Positions 25,066 through 34,022 of a stretch of DNA of 64,000 nt are shown one piece after another. The stretch is taken from the NCBI RefSeq assembly GCF_009932725.1, contig NZ_BLJU01000021.1, positions 1 through 64,000 on the forward strand, given 5' to 3'. A program made the translations under genes and the position numbers. The notes beneath the pieces are model-generated. The model ran no database searches, was not told the DNA's origin, and saw only the letters and a program-made list of their open reading frames with translations. Each line of letters begins with the position of its first letter. The stretch's first letter is position 1. Origin of the DNA: Pseudomonas yangonensis. GTDB lineage: Bacteria > Pseudomonadota > Gammaproteobacteria > Pseudomonadales > Pseudomonadaceae.

Positions 25066-27489
25066 ATGTCCTTCCGCCCTGCCCCGTTCCGCCATACGCT
25101 GCTGGCCCTGACCATCGCCTTAGCCGGCCATGCCGGGCTGACTCATGCCGAGCCCTATCAGTTGCCGGCCGGTCCCTTGGCCACCACGCTCAACCAGATC
25201 GCCAGCCAGGCCGGCGTAACACTGAGCATCGATCCCACGCTGACCGAGGGCAAAAGCTCGGCACCGGTCACGGGTGACTACGAGGCCATCGAAGCGCTCA
25301 ATCAGGCGCTGCGTGGCACCGGCCTGCAGCTGCAAGGCAGCGGCGGCGCCTACAGCCTGGTCCCGGCAGCGGAAGCTGCCGTAGCACTGCCGGACGTGAC
25401 CGTCACCGCCAGCGAGCAGGCCGCCGAAACGGCGCTGGGCCCGACCCGCGGCTACCTGGCCAACCGCACCGCGACCGGCACCAAGACCGACACGCCGCTG
25501 CTGGAAACGCCGCGCTCGATCTCCGTCGCCACCCGCGAACAGATGCAGGACCGCAAGGTGCAGAACCTCGATGACGCCGTGCGCTACATGCCAGGGGTGA
25601 TCGCCAGCAGCTACGGCAGCGACAGCCGCGCCGACTGGATGAAGATCCGCGGCTTCGAGCCGATCCAGATGCTCGACGGCCTGCCGCTGCCCAAGGGCAG
25701 CTACACCATGGCCAAGCTGGAAACCTGGAATCTGGAGCGTGTCGCCGTGCTGCGCGGCCCCGCCTCGGCTGTGTATGGCCAGACGCCGCCCGGTGGCCTG
25801 GTGGATGCCGTCAGCCGCCGCCCGCAGGCTGAAAGCAGCCATGAAGTACAGGTCCAGGTCGGTAACTACAACCACAAGCAGATCAGCTTCGACAGCACTG
25901 GCAAAATCGATGATGAAGGCCAGTTTCTCTACCGTTTCAGCGGCACCGGCCGTGACAGCGGCACCACCGTCGAACATATCGACGATCAGCGTTTCAATCT
26001 CGCGCCAAGCCTGACCTGGAATATCGCCGACGACACCAGGCTGACCTTCCTCGGTCAGTTCAACCGTGACGATACCGGCGGCACCAGCCAGTTCCTGCCG
26101 CTGCAGGGCACCAAGCTGGGCACGCCGGCCGGCAAGGTCGACTACCACAAGAACCTTGGCGACCCTGACTGGGAGTTCTACGACAAGACCTTCTATGCAC
26201 TGGGCTATGCCTTCGAGCACCGTATCAACGATATCTGGCAGTTCAATCAGAACCTGCGCTACAGCAAACTCGAACTGGATAACCAGATCATCACGGCTGG
26301 CGGCTGGGCCACCGCTGTCGCTGACGACGGCACCGTTGCGCGCGGCGCGAACGTGTATGACGAAAACATCAGCCACTTCGCCGTGGACAACAACTTCCAG
26401 GCCGATTTCAACACTGGCGTAGTCGGGCATACCCTGCTGCTCGGCGTCGACTATTTGCGCGTCGACACCGATTACCGCTGGCTGTATGGCACAGCGCCGA
26501 GCAGCAACATCATCCGCCCGGTCTATGGGCAGGACTTTAGCGGCGTCACTTACTCAGCCTTTCAGGACTACAACCAGAAACGCCGTAATACCGGCCTCTA
26601 TCTGCAGGACCAGATGGCACTCGACGCCTGGCGCCTGACCCTGGGCGGTCGCTGGGATCGGCTGGATACCGACTCGGTCTTCTATAACGCCAACAATGCC
26701 AGGGACAGTCGCCGCGATAGCCAATTCAGCGGCAACGCCGCGCTGAGCTACGTGTTCGACTCAGGTTTCACACCTTACGTGTCCTATGCCGAATCCTTCC
26801 AGGCCGAAGCAGGCGGCATGGTAGACACCGGCGCTGGCAGTGGAGAAGCCTTCCAGCCCAGCACGGGCAAGCAGTATGAACTGGGCATCAAGTACCAACC
26901 GCCTGGCAGCGAAATGCTGTTAACTGCCGCAGTTTACGATCTGAAACGCCAGAACATCATCACGACCAACACACTGGGGGCCAGCGAGCCCGTGCGTGAA
27001 GTAGAAGTTCGCGGCCTGGAGCTGGAGGCCACCGGCAGCATCACTGAAAGCATCAGCCTGACCGCCTCCTACACCTATACCAATAGCAAAATGATCGATA
27101 CGGCTGATCCTCGTGACAAGAACCGCGCCCTGCCGCTGATTCCCGAGCATCAGGCGTCGATCTGGGCCGACTACGACTGGAACCGGGGTATGCTGGCGGG
27201 CTTCGGCGTCGGTTTTGGCGCCCGTTTTGTCGGCTCCACCGATAATATTGCCGTCGGCAACATGGGTTTCGTACGTGACGCCTCCGACGGCCACAGCAGC
27301 GCTTACACCGTCTACGACGCTGCGGTGCGCTACGACCTCGGTCAGCTCGATGCCAGCCTGCGTGGTGCCAGCGTATCGCTCAACGCCAACAACCTGTTCG
27401 ACAAGGAATACCTGGCCACCTGCGACGGTTTCTACTGCTATGCCGGCGACCCCCGCCGCGTGACGGCGAGCCTCGACTACAAATGGTAA
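25066..27489 (+). CDS. TonB-dependent siderophore receptor with STN signalling domain (ferrichrome/FoxA-FiuA type)
   Basis: 807 residues. The signal peptide (about 1-28) is followed by the STN domain YQLPAGPLATTLNQIASQAG (about 30-105). The plug begins near LLETPRSISVATREQMQDRK and contains MKIRGFEPIQMLDGLPLPKG and LERVAVLRGPASAVYGQTPP. The 22-strand barrel ends CDGFYCYAGDPRRVTASLDY and KW, with an aromatic last position but one. The paired cysteines near the end and the overall pattern resemble hydroxamate (ferrichrome/ferrioxamine) receptors; this is inferred. AGGAGAGG precedes ATG 25066. It completes the sigma/FecR surface-signalling unit. Confidence 0.93.
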   Translation: MSFRPAPFRHTLLALTIALAGHAGLTHAEPYQLPAGPLATTLNQIASQAGVTLSIDPTLTEGKSSAPVTGDYEAIEALNQALRGTGLQLQGSGGAYSLVPAAEAAVALPDVTVTASEQAAETALGPTRGYLANRTATGTKTDTPLLETPRSISVATREQMQDRKVQNLDDAVRYMPGVIASSYGSDSRADWMKIRGFEPIQMLDGLPLPKGSYTMAKLETWNLERVAVLRGPASAVYGQTPPGGLVDAVSRRPQAESSHEVQVQVGNYNHKQISFDSTGKIDDEGQFLYRFSGTGRDSGTTVEHIDDQRFNLAPSLTWNIADDTRLTFLGQFNRDDTGGTSQFLPLQGTKLGTPAGKVDYHKNLGDPDWEFYDKTFYALGYAFEHRINDIWQFNQNLRYSKLELDNQIITAGGWATAVADDGTVARGANVYDENISHFAVDNNFQADFNTGVVGHTLLLGVDYLRVDTDYRWLYGTAPSSNIIRPVYGQDFSGVTYSAFQDYNQKRRNTGLYLQDQMALDAWRLTLGGRWDRLDTDSVFYNANNARDSRRDSQFSGNAALSYVFDSGFTPYVSYAESFQAEAGGMVDTGAGSGEAFQPSTGKQYELGIKYQPPGSEMLLTAAVYDLKRQNIITTNTLGASEPVREVEVRGLELEATGSITESISLTASYTYTNSKMIDTADPRDKNRALPLIPEHQASIWADYDWNRGMLAGFGVGFGARFVGSTDNIAVGNMGFVRDASDGHSSAYTVYDAAVRYDLGQLDASLRGASVSLNANNLFDKEYLATCDGFYCYAGDPRRVTASLDYKW

Positions 27490-27503
27490 GACGCTGAAAA
27501 ACC

Positions 27504-27525
27504 AGAGCCGCCCATGGGCGGCTCT
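27504..27525. terminator. Hairpin after the TonB receptor gene
   Basis: AGAGCCGCCC-AT-GGGCGGCTCT is a perfect stem located between the receptor stop (27489) and the convergent membrane protein end (27528). No T run follows, so its strength is uncertain. Confidence 0.6.
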
Positions 27526-27527
27526 CG

Positions 27528-28187
27528 TCACTTCGGGCGCAGGTGATCGGCCGCCTGCAACTCGGCAGCCCCTCTGAAGAACACCAACATCAGCGCCACC
27601 CCGGCGCCGAGCAACGGCAGCAGCGCCAGCAGCATCAACAGCACGGTGGCCAACATCAGCCCACCGACGATATCGAGCCAGGCCATCACCTTCAGTGGCG
27701 GATAAGGGTATTGCAGCTTGAGCAGCCGGATGCCCAGCCAGGTGGTGCCTATCCCTGTCAGGCACAGCAGCGTCATATAGCTCAAAGTCTGCCAGTCGAG
27801 CCCAGTAAACAGCTGCTCGCCGAACAGTAAATCGACCAGCTCCAGCAACAGAGAACCTGCCAGCACAGCCCATACCGGTGCGCCCAGGTTTCGTGCAGCA
27901 AAGCGGGCTTCGGCAAAGGCCTTGAAGCGCAGCAGCAGGTAGCAGCCAAGCAGTACCAGCACCAGACCCAGCCAGTCGGTGTAGGTAAACAGCAGCTCGG
28001 CCTCATGCGCTTCCAGCAGCGCGCCGGCGAACGTCAGCCCGACCACCAGCGCATTGCCCAGCACCGAGACCAGCGCCAGCCAGCCAAGTACACGCAACTG
28101 CCTGGCATGCCAACCCGGCAATGCCCGAGCATCGGAGCCGTCGAGCAATTCCACCTCAGGCGTACTGTAAGGATTGTCCGGTTGCAT
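27528..28187 (-). CDS. Multi-pass membrane protein of unknown function
   Basis: 219 residues. After a polar start MQPDNPYSTPEVELLDGSDA there are about six hydrophobic segments, among them LGWLALVSVLGNALVVGLTF, WLGLVLVLLGCYLLLRF, LAGSLLLELVDLL, YMTLLCLTGIGTTWLGIRLL and GLMLATVLLMLLALLPLLGA. The opening NPYSTPE resembles the start of small uncharacterised Pseudomonas membrane proteins. No conserved catalytic or transport motif is recognised. ATG at 28187 is preferred to longer frames since those add polar sequence without similarity. It is convergent with the TonB receptor gene and divergent from the LysE-type gene. Confidence 0.75.
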   Translation of the reverse strand: MQPDNPYSTPEVELLDGSDARALPGWHARQLRVLGWLALVSVLGNALVVGLTFAGALLEAHEAELLFTYTDWLGLVLVLLGCYLLLRFKAFAEARFAARNLGAPVWAVLAGSLLLELVDLLFGEQLFTGLDWQTLSYMTLLCLTGIGTTWLGIRLLKLQYPYPPLKVMAWLDIVGGLMLATVLLMLLALLPLLGAGVALMLVFFRGAAELQAADHLRPK

Positions 28188-28330
28188 GGCCTTTATCCCT
28201 GTTCGGCAAAAATCCGAGGCTAACCACCCAGGCAGCGCTTGGCCAGACTGTACGGCCCAACCCAGCCATGGCTGTACCGCGACGCCGCTGCGGTGGCGCA
28301 ATAGGCTTTGCCAGTCCCGGGAGAACGACC

Positions 28331-28942
28331 ATGTCCACCGAACTGCTGCTCGCCTTCATCGCCTTCGCCTTCGTCACCTCGGTGACGCCTGGCCCCAACA
28401 ACATGATGCTGCTCGCCTCCGGCGTGAACTTTGGTGTGCGCCGCAGCATTCCGCACATGCTCGGCATCAGCCTGGGTTTCATGCTGCTGGTGGCCGCCGT
28501 AGGGCTGGGCCTTGGCCAGGTGTTCCAGCGCCTGCCGGTGCTGCACGATGTGCTGCGCTATGTCGGCGCTGCGTATCTGCTCTACCTGGCTTGGAAGATC
28601 GCCCAGTCCGGCGCGCCGCAAAGCCGTGAGAACCCGGAGGCCAAACCCTTCACCTTCATTCAGGCAGCGGCCTTTCAGTGGGTCAACCCGAAGGCGTGGA
28701 TCATGGCCATCGGCGCCATTACCACCTATACACCGCAGGATGGTTTTTTCAGCAACGTGTTGCTGATCGCAGCCCTGTTCGCGTTGGTCAACTGCCCCAG
28801 CGTAGGTTTGTGGACCGTCGCCGGCAGCATGCTGCGCAAGTGGCTGGACAACCCGCGCGCCCTGCGCGCATTCAACATCGGCATGGCGCTGCTGCTGGTC
28901 GCCTCGCTCTATCCCATCATCGTCGACACTGGAATGTTCTGA
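28331..28942 (+). CDS. LysE/RhtB-family amino acid exporter
   Basis: 203 residues. The family signature FVTSVTPGPNNMMLLASGVN FGVRRS lies at residues about 14-38, followed by hydrophobic helices and the second-half motif FQWVNPKAWIMAIGAITTYT. This is the LysE/RhtB layout of six helices used to export amino acids or related metabolites; the substrate is unknown. Its stop overlaps the start of the BenE-type gene by one base (TGATG), so the two transporters are likely made together. Confidence 0.9.
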   Translation: MSTELLLAFIAFAFVTSVTPGPNNMMLLASGVNFGVRRSIPHMLGISLGFMLLVAAVGLGLGQVFQRLPVLHDVLRYVGAAYLLYLAWKIAQSGAPQSRENPEAKPFTFIQAAAFQWVNPKAWIMAIGAITTYTPQDGFFSNVLLIAALFALVNCPSVGLWTVAGSMLRKWLDNPRALRAFNIGMALLLVASLYPIIVDTGMF

Positions 28943-30132
28943 TGCAAGACGCCGCCCCTACCCGCCTGCGACCACTGGCGGACACCTCCACCTCGGCCGT
29001 GGTCGCTGGCTTCATCGCCATGCTCACCGGCTATACCAGTTCCCTGGTGCTGATGTTCCAGGCCGGTCAGGCTGCCGGCCTCACAGCAGGGCAGATCTCT
29101 TCGTGGATCTGGGCGCTGTCGATCGGCATGGCGCTGTGCTGCATCGTGCTTTCGCTGCGCTACCGCGCGCCGGTGATGATCGCCTGGTCCACTCCCGGCG
29201 CCGCGCTGCTGATCACCAGCCTGCCGCAGGTCTCCTATGGCGAGGCGATTGGCGCCTACATCCTGGCCTCGGGCCTGATCGTGCTGATCGGTCTGACCGG
29301 CACCTTCGACCGCCTGATGCGCCGCATCCCCGCCTCCATTGCTGCCGCGCTGCTGGCTGGCGTGCTGTTCAAGATCGGCCTGGAAATCTGCGTGGCCGCC
29401 GAGCAGCAACCCATTCTGGTGGTTGCCATGCTGCTCGCCTACCTGCTTGGCAAACGCCTGTGGCCGCGCTACTCGGTGCTCTGCGCACTGATCGTCGGCA
29501 GCGTACTGGCGGCGGTCTTCGGTCTGCTGGACTTCAAGGACTTCCAGCTGCAACTGGCCACGCCTGAATGGACCACGCCAACCTTCTCGCTGGCCGCGGC
29601 AATCAGTATCGGTATTCCGCTGTTCATCGTTGCCATGGCTTCGCAGAACCTGCCGGGCATGGCCGTATTGCGCGCCAACGGCTATGACGTGCCGGCCTCG
29701 CCGCTACTGACCAGCACCGGCCTGGTATCGATTCTGATGGCGCCGTTCGGCAGCCACGGGATTCACATGGCCGCCATCAGCGCTGCCATCTGCGCCGGCC
29801 CGGAGGCTCATGAAGATCCGCGCAAACGCTACACCGCGGCGGTCTGGTGCGGGGTGTTCTACGCCATCGCCGGCATTTTCGGCGCCACCCTGGCCTCACT
29901 GTTCGCGGCGCTACCGGCAGCGTTGATTCTTTCAATCGCCGCGCTGGCACTGTTCGCCTCGATCATCGGCGGCCTGACCCAGGCCATGAGCGAGCCCAAC
30001 GAGCGCGAAGCGGCGCTGATCACCTTTCTGGTCACCGCCTCGGGCATGACGCTGGCCGGTGTCGGCTCGGCGTTCTGGGGTATCGTCGCCGGCCTGCTGA
30101 CTCTGGCCGTGCTGAACTGGGGCAAGCGGTAG
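28942..30132 (+). CDS. BenE-family (benzoate/H+ symporter-like) transporter
   Basis: 396 residues, nearly all hydrophobic, with about 12 helices. VAGFIAMLTGYTSSLVLMFQ at the start, IAWSTPGAALLITSLPQVSY near residue 85, and the motif region FGSHGIHMAAISAAICAGPE near 270 match the BenE family of benzoate membrane transporters. It is coupled to the LysE-type gene by a one-base overlap. No benzoate-degrading genes are nearby, so the true substrate is open. A palindromic repeat pair follows the stop. Confidence 0.87.
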   Translation: MQDAAPTRLRPLADTSTSAVVAGFIAMLTGYTSSLVLMFQAGQAAGLTAGQISSWIWALSIGMALCCIVLSLRYRAPVMIAWSTPGAALLITSLPQVSYGEAIGAYILASGLIVLIGLTGTFDRLMRRIPASIAAALLAGVLFKIGLEICVAAEQQPILVVAMLLAYLLGKRLWPRYSVLCALIVGSVLAAVFGLLDFKDFQLQLATPEWTTPTFSLAAAISIGIPLFIVAMASQNLPGMAVLRANGYDVPASPLLTSTGLVSILMAPFGSHGIHMAAISAAICAGPEAHEDPRKRYTAAVWCGVFYAIAGIFGATLASLFAALPAALILSIAALALFASIIGGLTQAMSEPNEREAALITFLVTASGMTLAGVGSAFWGIVAGLLTLAVLNWGKR

Positions 30133-30139
30133 ATTCTCT

Positions 30140-30219
30140 GTAGCCAGATGCAATCCGGGCTACGGTCTCCGTCGAAAGTGGGAGGGGCTTAGCCGCGACT
30201 ATCGCAGGCAAGCCCCTCC
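30140..30219. repeat. Two adjacent palindromic repeat elements of different families
   Basis: GTAGCCAGATGCAATCCGGGCTAC (30140-30163) is a short member of the GTAGCCCGGATGCA family. It is directly followed by GTGGGAGGGGCTTAGCC... to AAGCCCCTCC (30178-30219), a member of the family seen at 5693 and 49133. Both lie between the convergent BenE and symporter genes. Confidence 0.65.
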
Positions 30220-30233
30220 GCCATTCTTCAACG

Positions 30234-31136
30234 CTACGCCTTCTCCCCTTGCACCACTGGCTCGGCCAGCTCGGCGCCATGCACCCGATTGACCCACAAA
30301 CCGAACAACGCCGCCGTGATGAACATGATCAGGCTGTAGATGGCCGCGGGGATGGCCATGGTCGGGTTGTTCAGCAGCGCCGGGCTCAGCGCCAGGGCGA
30401 TGGCCAGGGTGCCGTTGTGGATGCCGATCTCCATGGCGATGGCAATCGCCTGGCGCAGGTTGAGCTTGAGCAAGCGTGGCACGCAGTAGCCCACCGCCAT
30501 GCTCAGCAGGTTGAAGGCCAGCGCCGCACCACCGACCGAGGGTGCGTAGTCCACGAAAGTACGCCAGTCCTTGGCCACCGCCAGCAGGATGATCAGCAGC
30601 AGGAACAGCGCCGAGACGATTTTCACCGGCTTCTGCATGCGCTCGGCGAACCCTGGGAAGCGGCTGCGCAACCACATGCCGATCGCCACCGGGCCGAGGA
30701 CGATGATGAACACCTGCACCACCTTGGCGAACTGCAGCGGAATGGCCTGATCGGCGGACATGAAGTATGCCAGCGACAGATTGACGATCAGCGGCATGGT
30801 CAGGATCGCAATGACCGAATTGACCGCAGTGAGGGTGATGTTCAGCGCTACGTCGCCATGGGCCAGATGGCTGTAGAGGTTGGCCGTGGTGCCGCCTGGC
30901 GAGGCCGCCAGCAGCATCAGGCCGACGGCCAATGCCGGTGCCAGACCGAACAGTTTGGCCAGGAAGAAACACGCCAGTGGCAACAACAGCAGTTGGCAGG
31001 CCAGCCCGATCAATACCGGTTTGGGAAATTTGGCCACACGGGCGAAGTCGGCCAGGCTCAGGGACAGGCCAAGCCCGAGCATGATGATGCCCAGTGCAGC
31101 GGGAAGGAAAAACGTCAGCAAGGGGTCGGCGGTCAT
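30234..31136 (-). CDS. Bile acid:sodium symporter (BASS) family protein
   Basis: 300 residues with about nine to ten membrane helices. Signature segments are LGIIMLGLGLSLSLADFARV, GLMLLAASPGGTTANLYSHL and GDVALNITLTAVNSVIAILT, then EIGIHNGTLAIALALSPALL near residue 240, as in the BASS/ASBT family, whose bacterial members move organic acids or bile-acid-like compounds with sodium. Substrate unknown. It is leftward, 100 bases behind the SDR gene at 31237, and could be cotranscribed with it, but no overlap or tight spacing supports this strongly. Confidence 0.88.
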   Translation of the reverse strand: MTADPLLTFFLPAALGIIMLGLGLSLSLADFARVAKFPKPVLIGLACQLLLLPLACFFLAKLFGLAPALAVGLMLLAASPGGTTANLYSHLAHGDVALNITLTAVNSVIAILTMPLIVNLSLAYFMSADQAIPLQFAKVVQVFIIVLGPVAIGMWLRSRFPGFAERMQKPVKIVSALFLLLIILLAVAKDWRTFVDYAPSVGGAALAFNLLSMAVGYCVPRLLKLNLRQAIAIAMEIGIHNGTLAIALALSPALLNNPTMAIPAAIYSLIMFITAALFGLWVNRVHGAELAEPVVQGEKA

Positions 31137-31236
31137 TATTGTTATCGCTCCAGTTGAACCTGGCAGGATTTTGCGCAGTCAGGGCCACTGCTGACAGTGG
31201 CCCTGCGAGCCAACCTTAGCCTGCGGGCCAAAGCCT

Positions 31237-31998
31237 TCAGATTGCCGTAGCGCCGCCATCGACCGCCAACGCATGGCCGGTGGTGAAAGCCGCATGGTCG
31301 CTGCACAGGTAAAGCACCGCGGCGGCGATTTCCTCGACCTTGCCGATACGCCCCACCGGGTGCATGGCAGCGGCGAACTCGGCCTTCTTCGGATCGGCTT
31401 CATAGGCGCGGCGGAACATATCGGTGTCGATCACCGCCGGGCACACCGCGTTGACGCGGACTTTTTTCTTCGCGTACTCCACCGCTGCGGATTTGGTCAG
31501 GCCGATGACCGCATGCTTGGAAGCGGCGTAGATACTCATCTTCGGCGCGGCCCCGAGGCCAGCCACCGATGCGGTATTGACGATGGCACCACCGCCCTGG
31601 GCCAGCAGCAGCGGAATCTGGTGCTTCATGCACAGCCACACGCCCTTGACGTTGACGCCCATGATCGCGTCGAACTCGGCCTCGTTGCCATCGGCCAGCT
31701 TGCCCTGCTCGATCTCGATGCCGGCGTTGTTGAAGGCGTAATCCAGACGACCGTATTGCGCCACCGTGGCGTCCAGCAGCGCCTTGACCTCGGCGTCGCG
31801 GGTCACGTCACAGCGCACGAAGCAGGCCTCGCCACCGGCCGCGCGAATCAGCTCGACGGTACCCTCGCCGCCTGCCACATCCACGTCGGAAACCACCACC
31901 TTCAGCCCTTCGGCGGCGAAGGTCTGGGCCGTGGCACGGCCAATACCGGCGGCAGCGCCGGTGACCAGGGCGACCTGGCCGGAGAACGTCATGCTCAT
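31237..31998 (-). CDS. Short-chain dehydrogenase/reductase
   Basis: 253 residues of the classical SDR family. The cofactor motif is ALVTGAAAGIGRATAQTFAA, the structural motif NNAGIE, the catalytic Ser in NTASVAGLGA and the Tyr/Lys pair in YAASKHAVIGLTKS; the end GHALAVDGGATAI is standard. The Asp in VVVSDVDVAGGE after strand 2 suggests NAD rather than NADP. ATG at 31998 is immediately followed by a second Met (MSMTF). Substrate unknown. It stands upstream of the BASS symporter on the same strand. Confidence 0.9.
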   Translation of the reverse strand: MSMTFSGQVALVTGAAAGIGRATAQTFAAEGLKVVVSDVDVAGGEGTVELIRAAGGEACFVRCDVTRDAEVKALLDATVAQYGRLDYAFNNAGIEIEQGKLADGNEAEFDAIMGVNVKGVWLCMKHQIPLLLAQGGGAIVNTASVAGLGAAPKMSIYAASKHAVIGLTKSAAVEYAKKKVRVNAVCPAVIDTDMFRRAYEADPKKAEFAAAMHPVGRIGKVEEIAAAVLYLCSDHAAFTTGHALAVDGGATAI

Positions 31999-32143
31999 GT
32001 CTGCTTCCTCGCAGCGATTCTTGTTGAATTGGCGAGGAGTCTAGCCAGCAAGCCAGACGGCGAGCAGCACTATCAGGCTCTGGAGTGGTGGGTTATGCAG
32101 GGCACTGATGGCGACTTCACCAGCGCGGCGCTGCGATCAGCGG

Positions 32144-32212
32144 GCAGCCCGGATGAAATCCGGTAAAGATCGGACGGCGTGCCAGGCCGCCCCGGATCTC
32201 ATCCGGGCGACA
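32144..32212. repeat. Palindromic repeat, CAGCCCGGATGAAATCCGG / CCGGATCTCATCCGGGCG variant
   Basis: Facing copies CAGCCCGGATGAAATCCGG and CCCGGATCTCATCCGGGCG form an inverted pair between the pyrF stop and the SDR promoter region. They are divergent members of the GTAGCCCGGATGCA family. Confidence 0.6.
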
Positions 32213-32216
32213 GGGC

Positions 32217-32918
32217 TCAGGCGCGCAGTTCTGCGACCACGTCAGCCAAGGCCTGCGCCGGATCGGCGGCCTGACTGATCGGGCGACCGATCACCAGGTA
32301 GTCGGAGCCGGCCTCCAGCGCCTGGCTCGGGGTGAGGATGCGCTTCTGGTCGTCGGCGCTGCTGCCGGCAGGGCGGATGCCCGGGGTCACCAGTTGCAGG
32401 CGCGGCTGCGCGACTTTCAGCGCGCGGGCCTCCTGCGCCGAGCAGACCAGGCCATCGAGCCCGGCATCGGCGGCCAGGCCGGCCAGTCGCAGCACCTGCT
32501 CCTGCGGCGGCACGTCCAGGCCGATGCCGGCCAGGTCCTGCTGTTCCATGCTGGTCAGCACCGTCACGCCGATCAACAGCGGCTTGGCGCCGGCCAGCTT
32601 GTCCAGTTCATTGCGGCAGGCCGCCATCATGCGCAGGCCACCGGAACAGTGCACGTTGACCATCCACACGCCCAGCTCCGCCGCGGCCCTAACCGCCATC
32701 GCCGTGGTGTTGGGAATGTCGTGGAATTTCAGATCGAGAAACAGCTCGAAGCCCTTGGCCTGCAGCGCCTCGACCACCTGCGGGCCGCTGCGGGTGAACA
32801 GCTCCTTGCCGACCTTGACCCGGCACAGCGCCGGATCGAGCTGATCGGCCAGGGCCAGAGCGGCATCACGGCTGGGAAAGTCGAGGGCGACGATGATCGG
32901 AGTTTGGCAGGCGGGCAT
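32217..32918 (-). CDS. pyrF: Orotidine 5'-phosphate decarboxylase
   Basis: 233 residues, the family length. [20 protein letters not shown] opens the barrel; [20 protein letters not shown] and the catalytic [20 protein letters not shown] carry the Asp-Lys-x-x-Asp array; [20 protein letters not shown] and DYLVIGRPI bind phosphate. It makes UMP, the last step of pyrimidine synthesis. ATG at 32918 ([12 protein letters not shown]) is the family start; an extension to 32999 adds unrelated residues. The order pyrF, double-receiver regulator, histidine kinase resembles the PA2876-PA2882 region of P. aeruginosa. Confidence 0.97.
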   Translation of the reverse strand: MPACQTPIIVALDFPSRDAALALADQLDPALCRVKVGKELFTRSGPQVVEALQAKGFELFLDLKFHDIPNTTAMAVRAAAELGVWMVNVHCSGGLRMMAACRNELDKLAGAKPLLIGVTVLTSMEQQDLAGIGLDVPPQEQVLRLAGLAADAGLDGLVCSAQEARALKVAQPRLQLVTPGIRPAGSSADDQKRILTPSQALEAGSDYLVIGRPISQAADPAQALADVVAELRA

Positions 32919-33037
32919 GAACGGGTCTCGGACAGGTAAAGAACGCCGCGCATTGTAGCGCAAAGCTCGCGGGCGCTGGTCATGGCCTAAGACCAGCACA
33001 CAGGCAGGGTCTTACGGGAAATACGCTGGGGGAAGCC

Positions 33038-33091
33038 GTAGGAGCGAGCTCTGCTCGCGAACGCGTTTTCGCGAGCAGAGCTCGCTCCTAC
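33038..33091. repeat. Palindrome GTAGGAGCGAGCTCTGCT... family, copy 1
   Basis: GTAGGAGCGAGCTCTGCTCG and its inverted copy CGAGCAGAGCTCGCTCCTAC enclose a short loop, giving a nearly perfect 54-base stem-loop. A second copy with a different loop is at 42362-42418. Confidence 0.8.
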
Positions 33092-33107
33092 AAGGTTTTC
33101 CGGCCGA

Positions 33108-34022
33108 TCAGGCAATCAGACGCTCACGCAGACGGCCGAGCATGCCCATCAAACTGCCCACCTTCTCCTGCTCACGCTCGTCACGCGGCGCCTCGGCCAG
33201 ACGGCTGACCACCTGCTGCGGCTGTGCGCGCCAGATCAAAGCCTGCTCGGCGGCGGCCTTGAGCCCTTTCTCGAACAAGCCGCGGCGAATCGGCTTGGGC
33301 AGATAACGAAATATCTGCGCCTCGTTGACCAGTCGCAGCAGCGCCTGGGTGTCCTGAAACGGCGTGACCACCAGGCTGAGCAGGCGCGGATGCGCTTGTG
33401 CCAGGGTCTTGAGCAGCGGCGCGGTGTCTTCGCCGGCCAGCTTGAGGTCGCTGACCAGAATGTCCACGTTGTCGTTATTGAGCATCAACATGGCCTCGGC
33501 CAGATTGCGGGCACGTAGCAGGTTGTGGCCGCCCGCAACGCAGAAATCGCCTACAACGCCGAGCGTGTCCGGCTCGTCGTCCAGCAACAGCAGCGTCAAC
33601 GGCGCGCTCAGCTTCTCGCTGGCAACAGCCTGCAGCGGCTGCGCCTGACGCACGGCCAGCTCGGCCGCCTGGCGCAGGGTGAACGCCATTTCCTGCTGAT
33701 CCCAGGGTTTGGTCAGATAGCGGAAGATGCCACCGTTGTTCAATGCGTCCACCGCGGCATCCAGATCGGAATAACCGGTGAGCAGGATGCGCAATGTATT
33801 CGGCGCGATCTCACGCGCTTCGGCCAGCAGCTGTGCCCCACTCATCAGCGGCATGCGCTGGTCGCTGATCAGCACATCAATGTGTTCCTCACGCAGTCGC
33901 TGCAGCGCGCGCAGCGGGTCGCTTTCGGTCAGCACCTCGTAATGGCGGCGAAACTGCAGGGCGAGACTGCGCAGAATGCGCTCCTCATCGTCGACGAACA
34001 TGATGCGAACGGGTGCAGACAT
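33108..34022 (-). CDS. Response regulator with two receiver domains and no DNA-binding domain
   Basis: 304 residues. Receiver 1 (about 5-125) has acidic MFVDDEERILRSLALQFRRH, phosphorylation Asp54 in VLISDQRMPLMSG, Thr in LLTGYSD and Lys in YLTKPWDQQE. Receiver 2 (about 143-262) has LLLDDEPDTLGVVGDF, Asp in ILVSDLKLAGEDT and Lys in YLPKPIRRGLF, but a degenerate Thr region (VVTPFQD). The end EKVGSLMGMLGRLRERLIA is a short helix. No output domain follows, so signalling probably goes through another partner. It starts one base into the stop of the kinase gene (TGATG), so the two form a unit. Confidence 0.9.
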   Translation of the reverse strand: MSAPVRIMFVDDEERILRSLALQFRRHYEVLTESDPLRALQRLREEHIDVLISDQRMPLMSGAQLLAEAREIAPNTLRILLTGYSDLDAAVDALNNGGIFRYLTKPWDQQEMAFTLRQAAELAVRQAQPLQAVASEKLSAPLTLLLLDDEPDTLGVVGDFCVAGGHNLLRARNLAEAMLMLNNDNVDILVSDLKLAGEDTAPLLKTLAQAHPRLLSLVVTPFQDTQALLRLVNEAQIFRYLPKPIRRGLFEKGLKAAAEQALIWRAQPQQVVSRLAEAPRDEREQEKVGSLMGMLGRLRERLIA

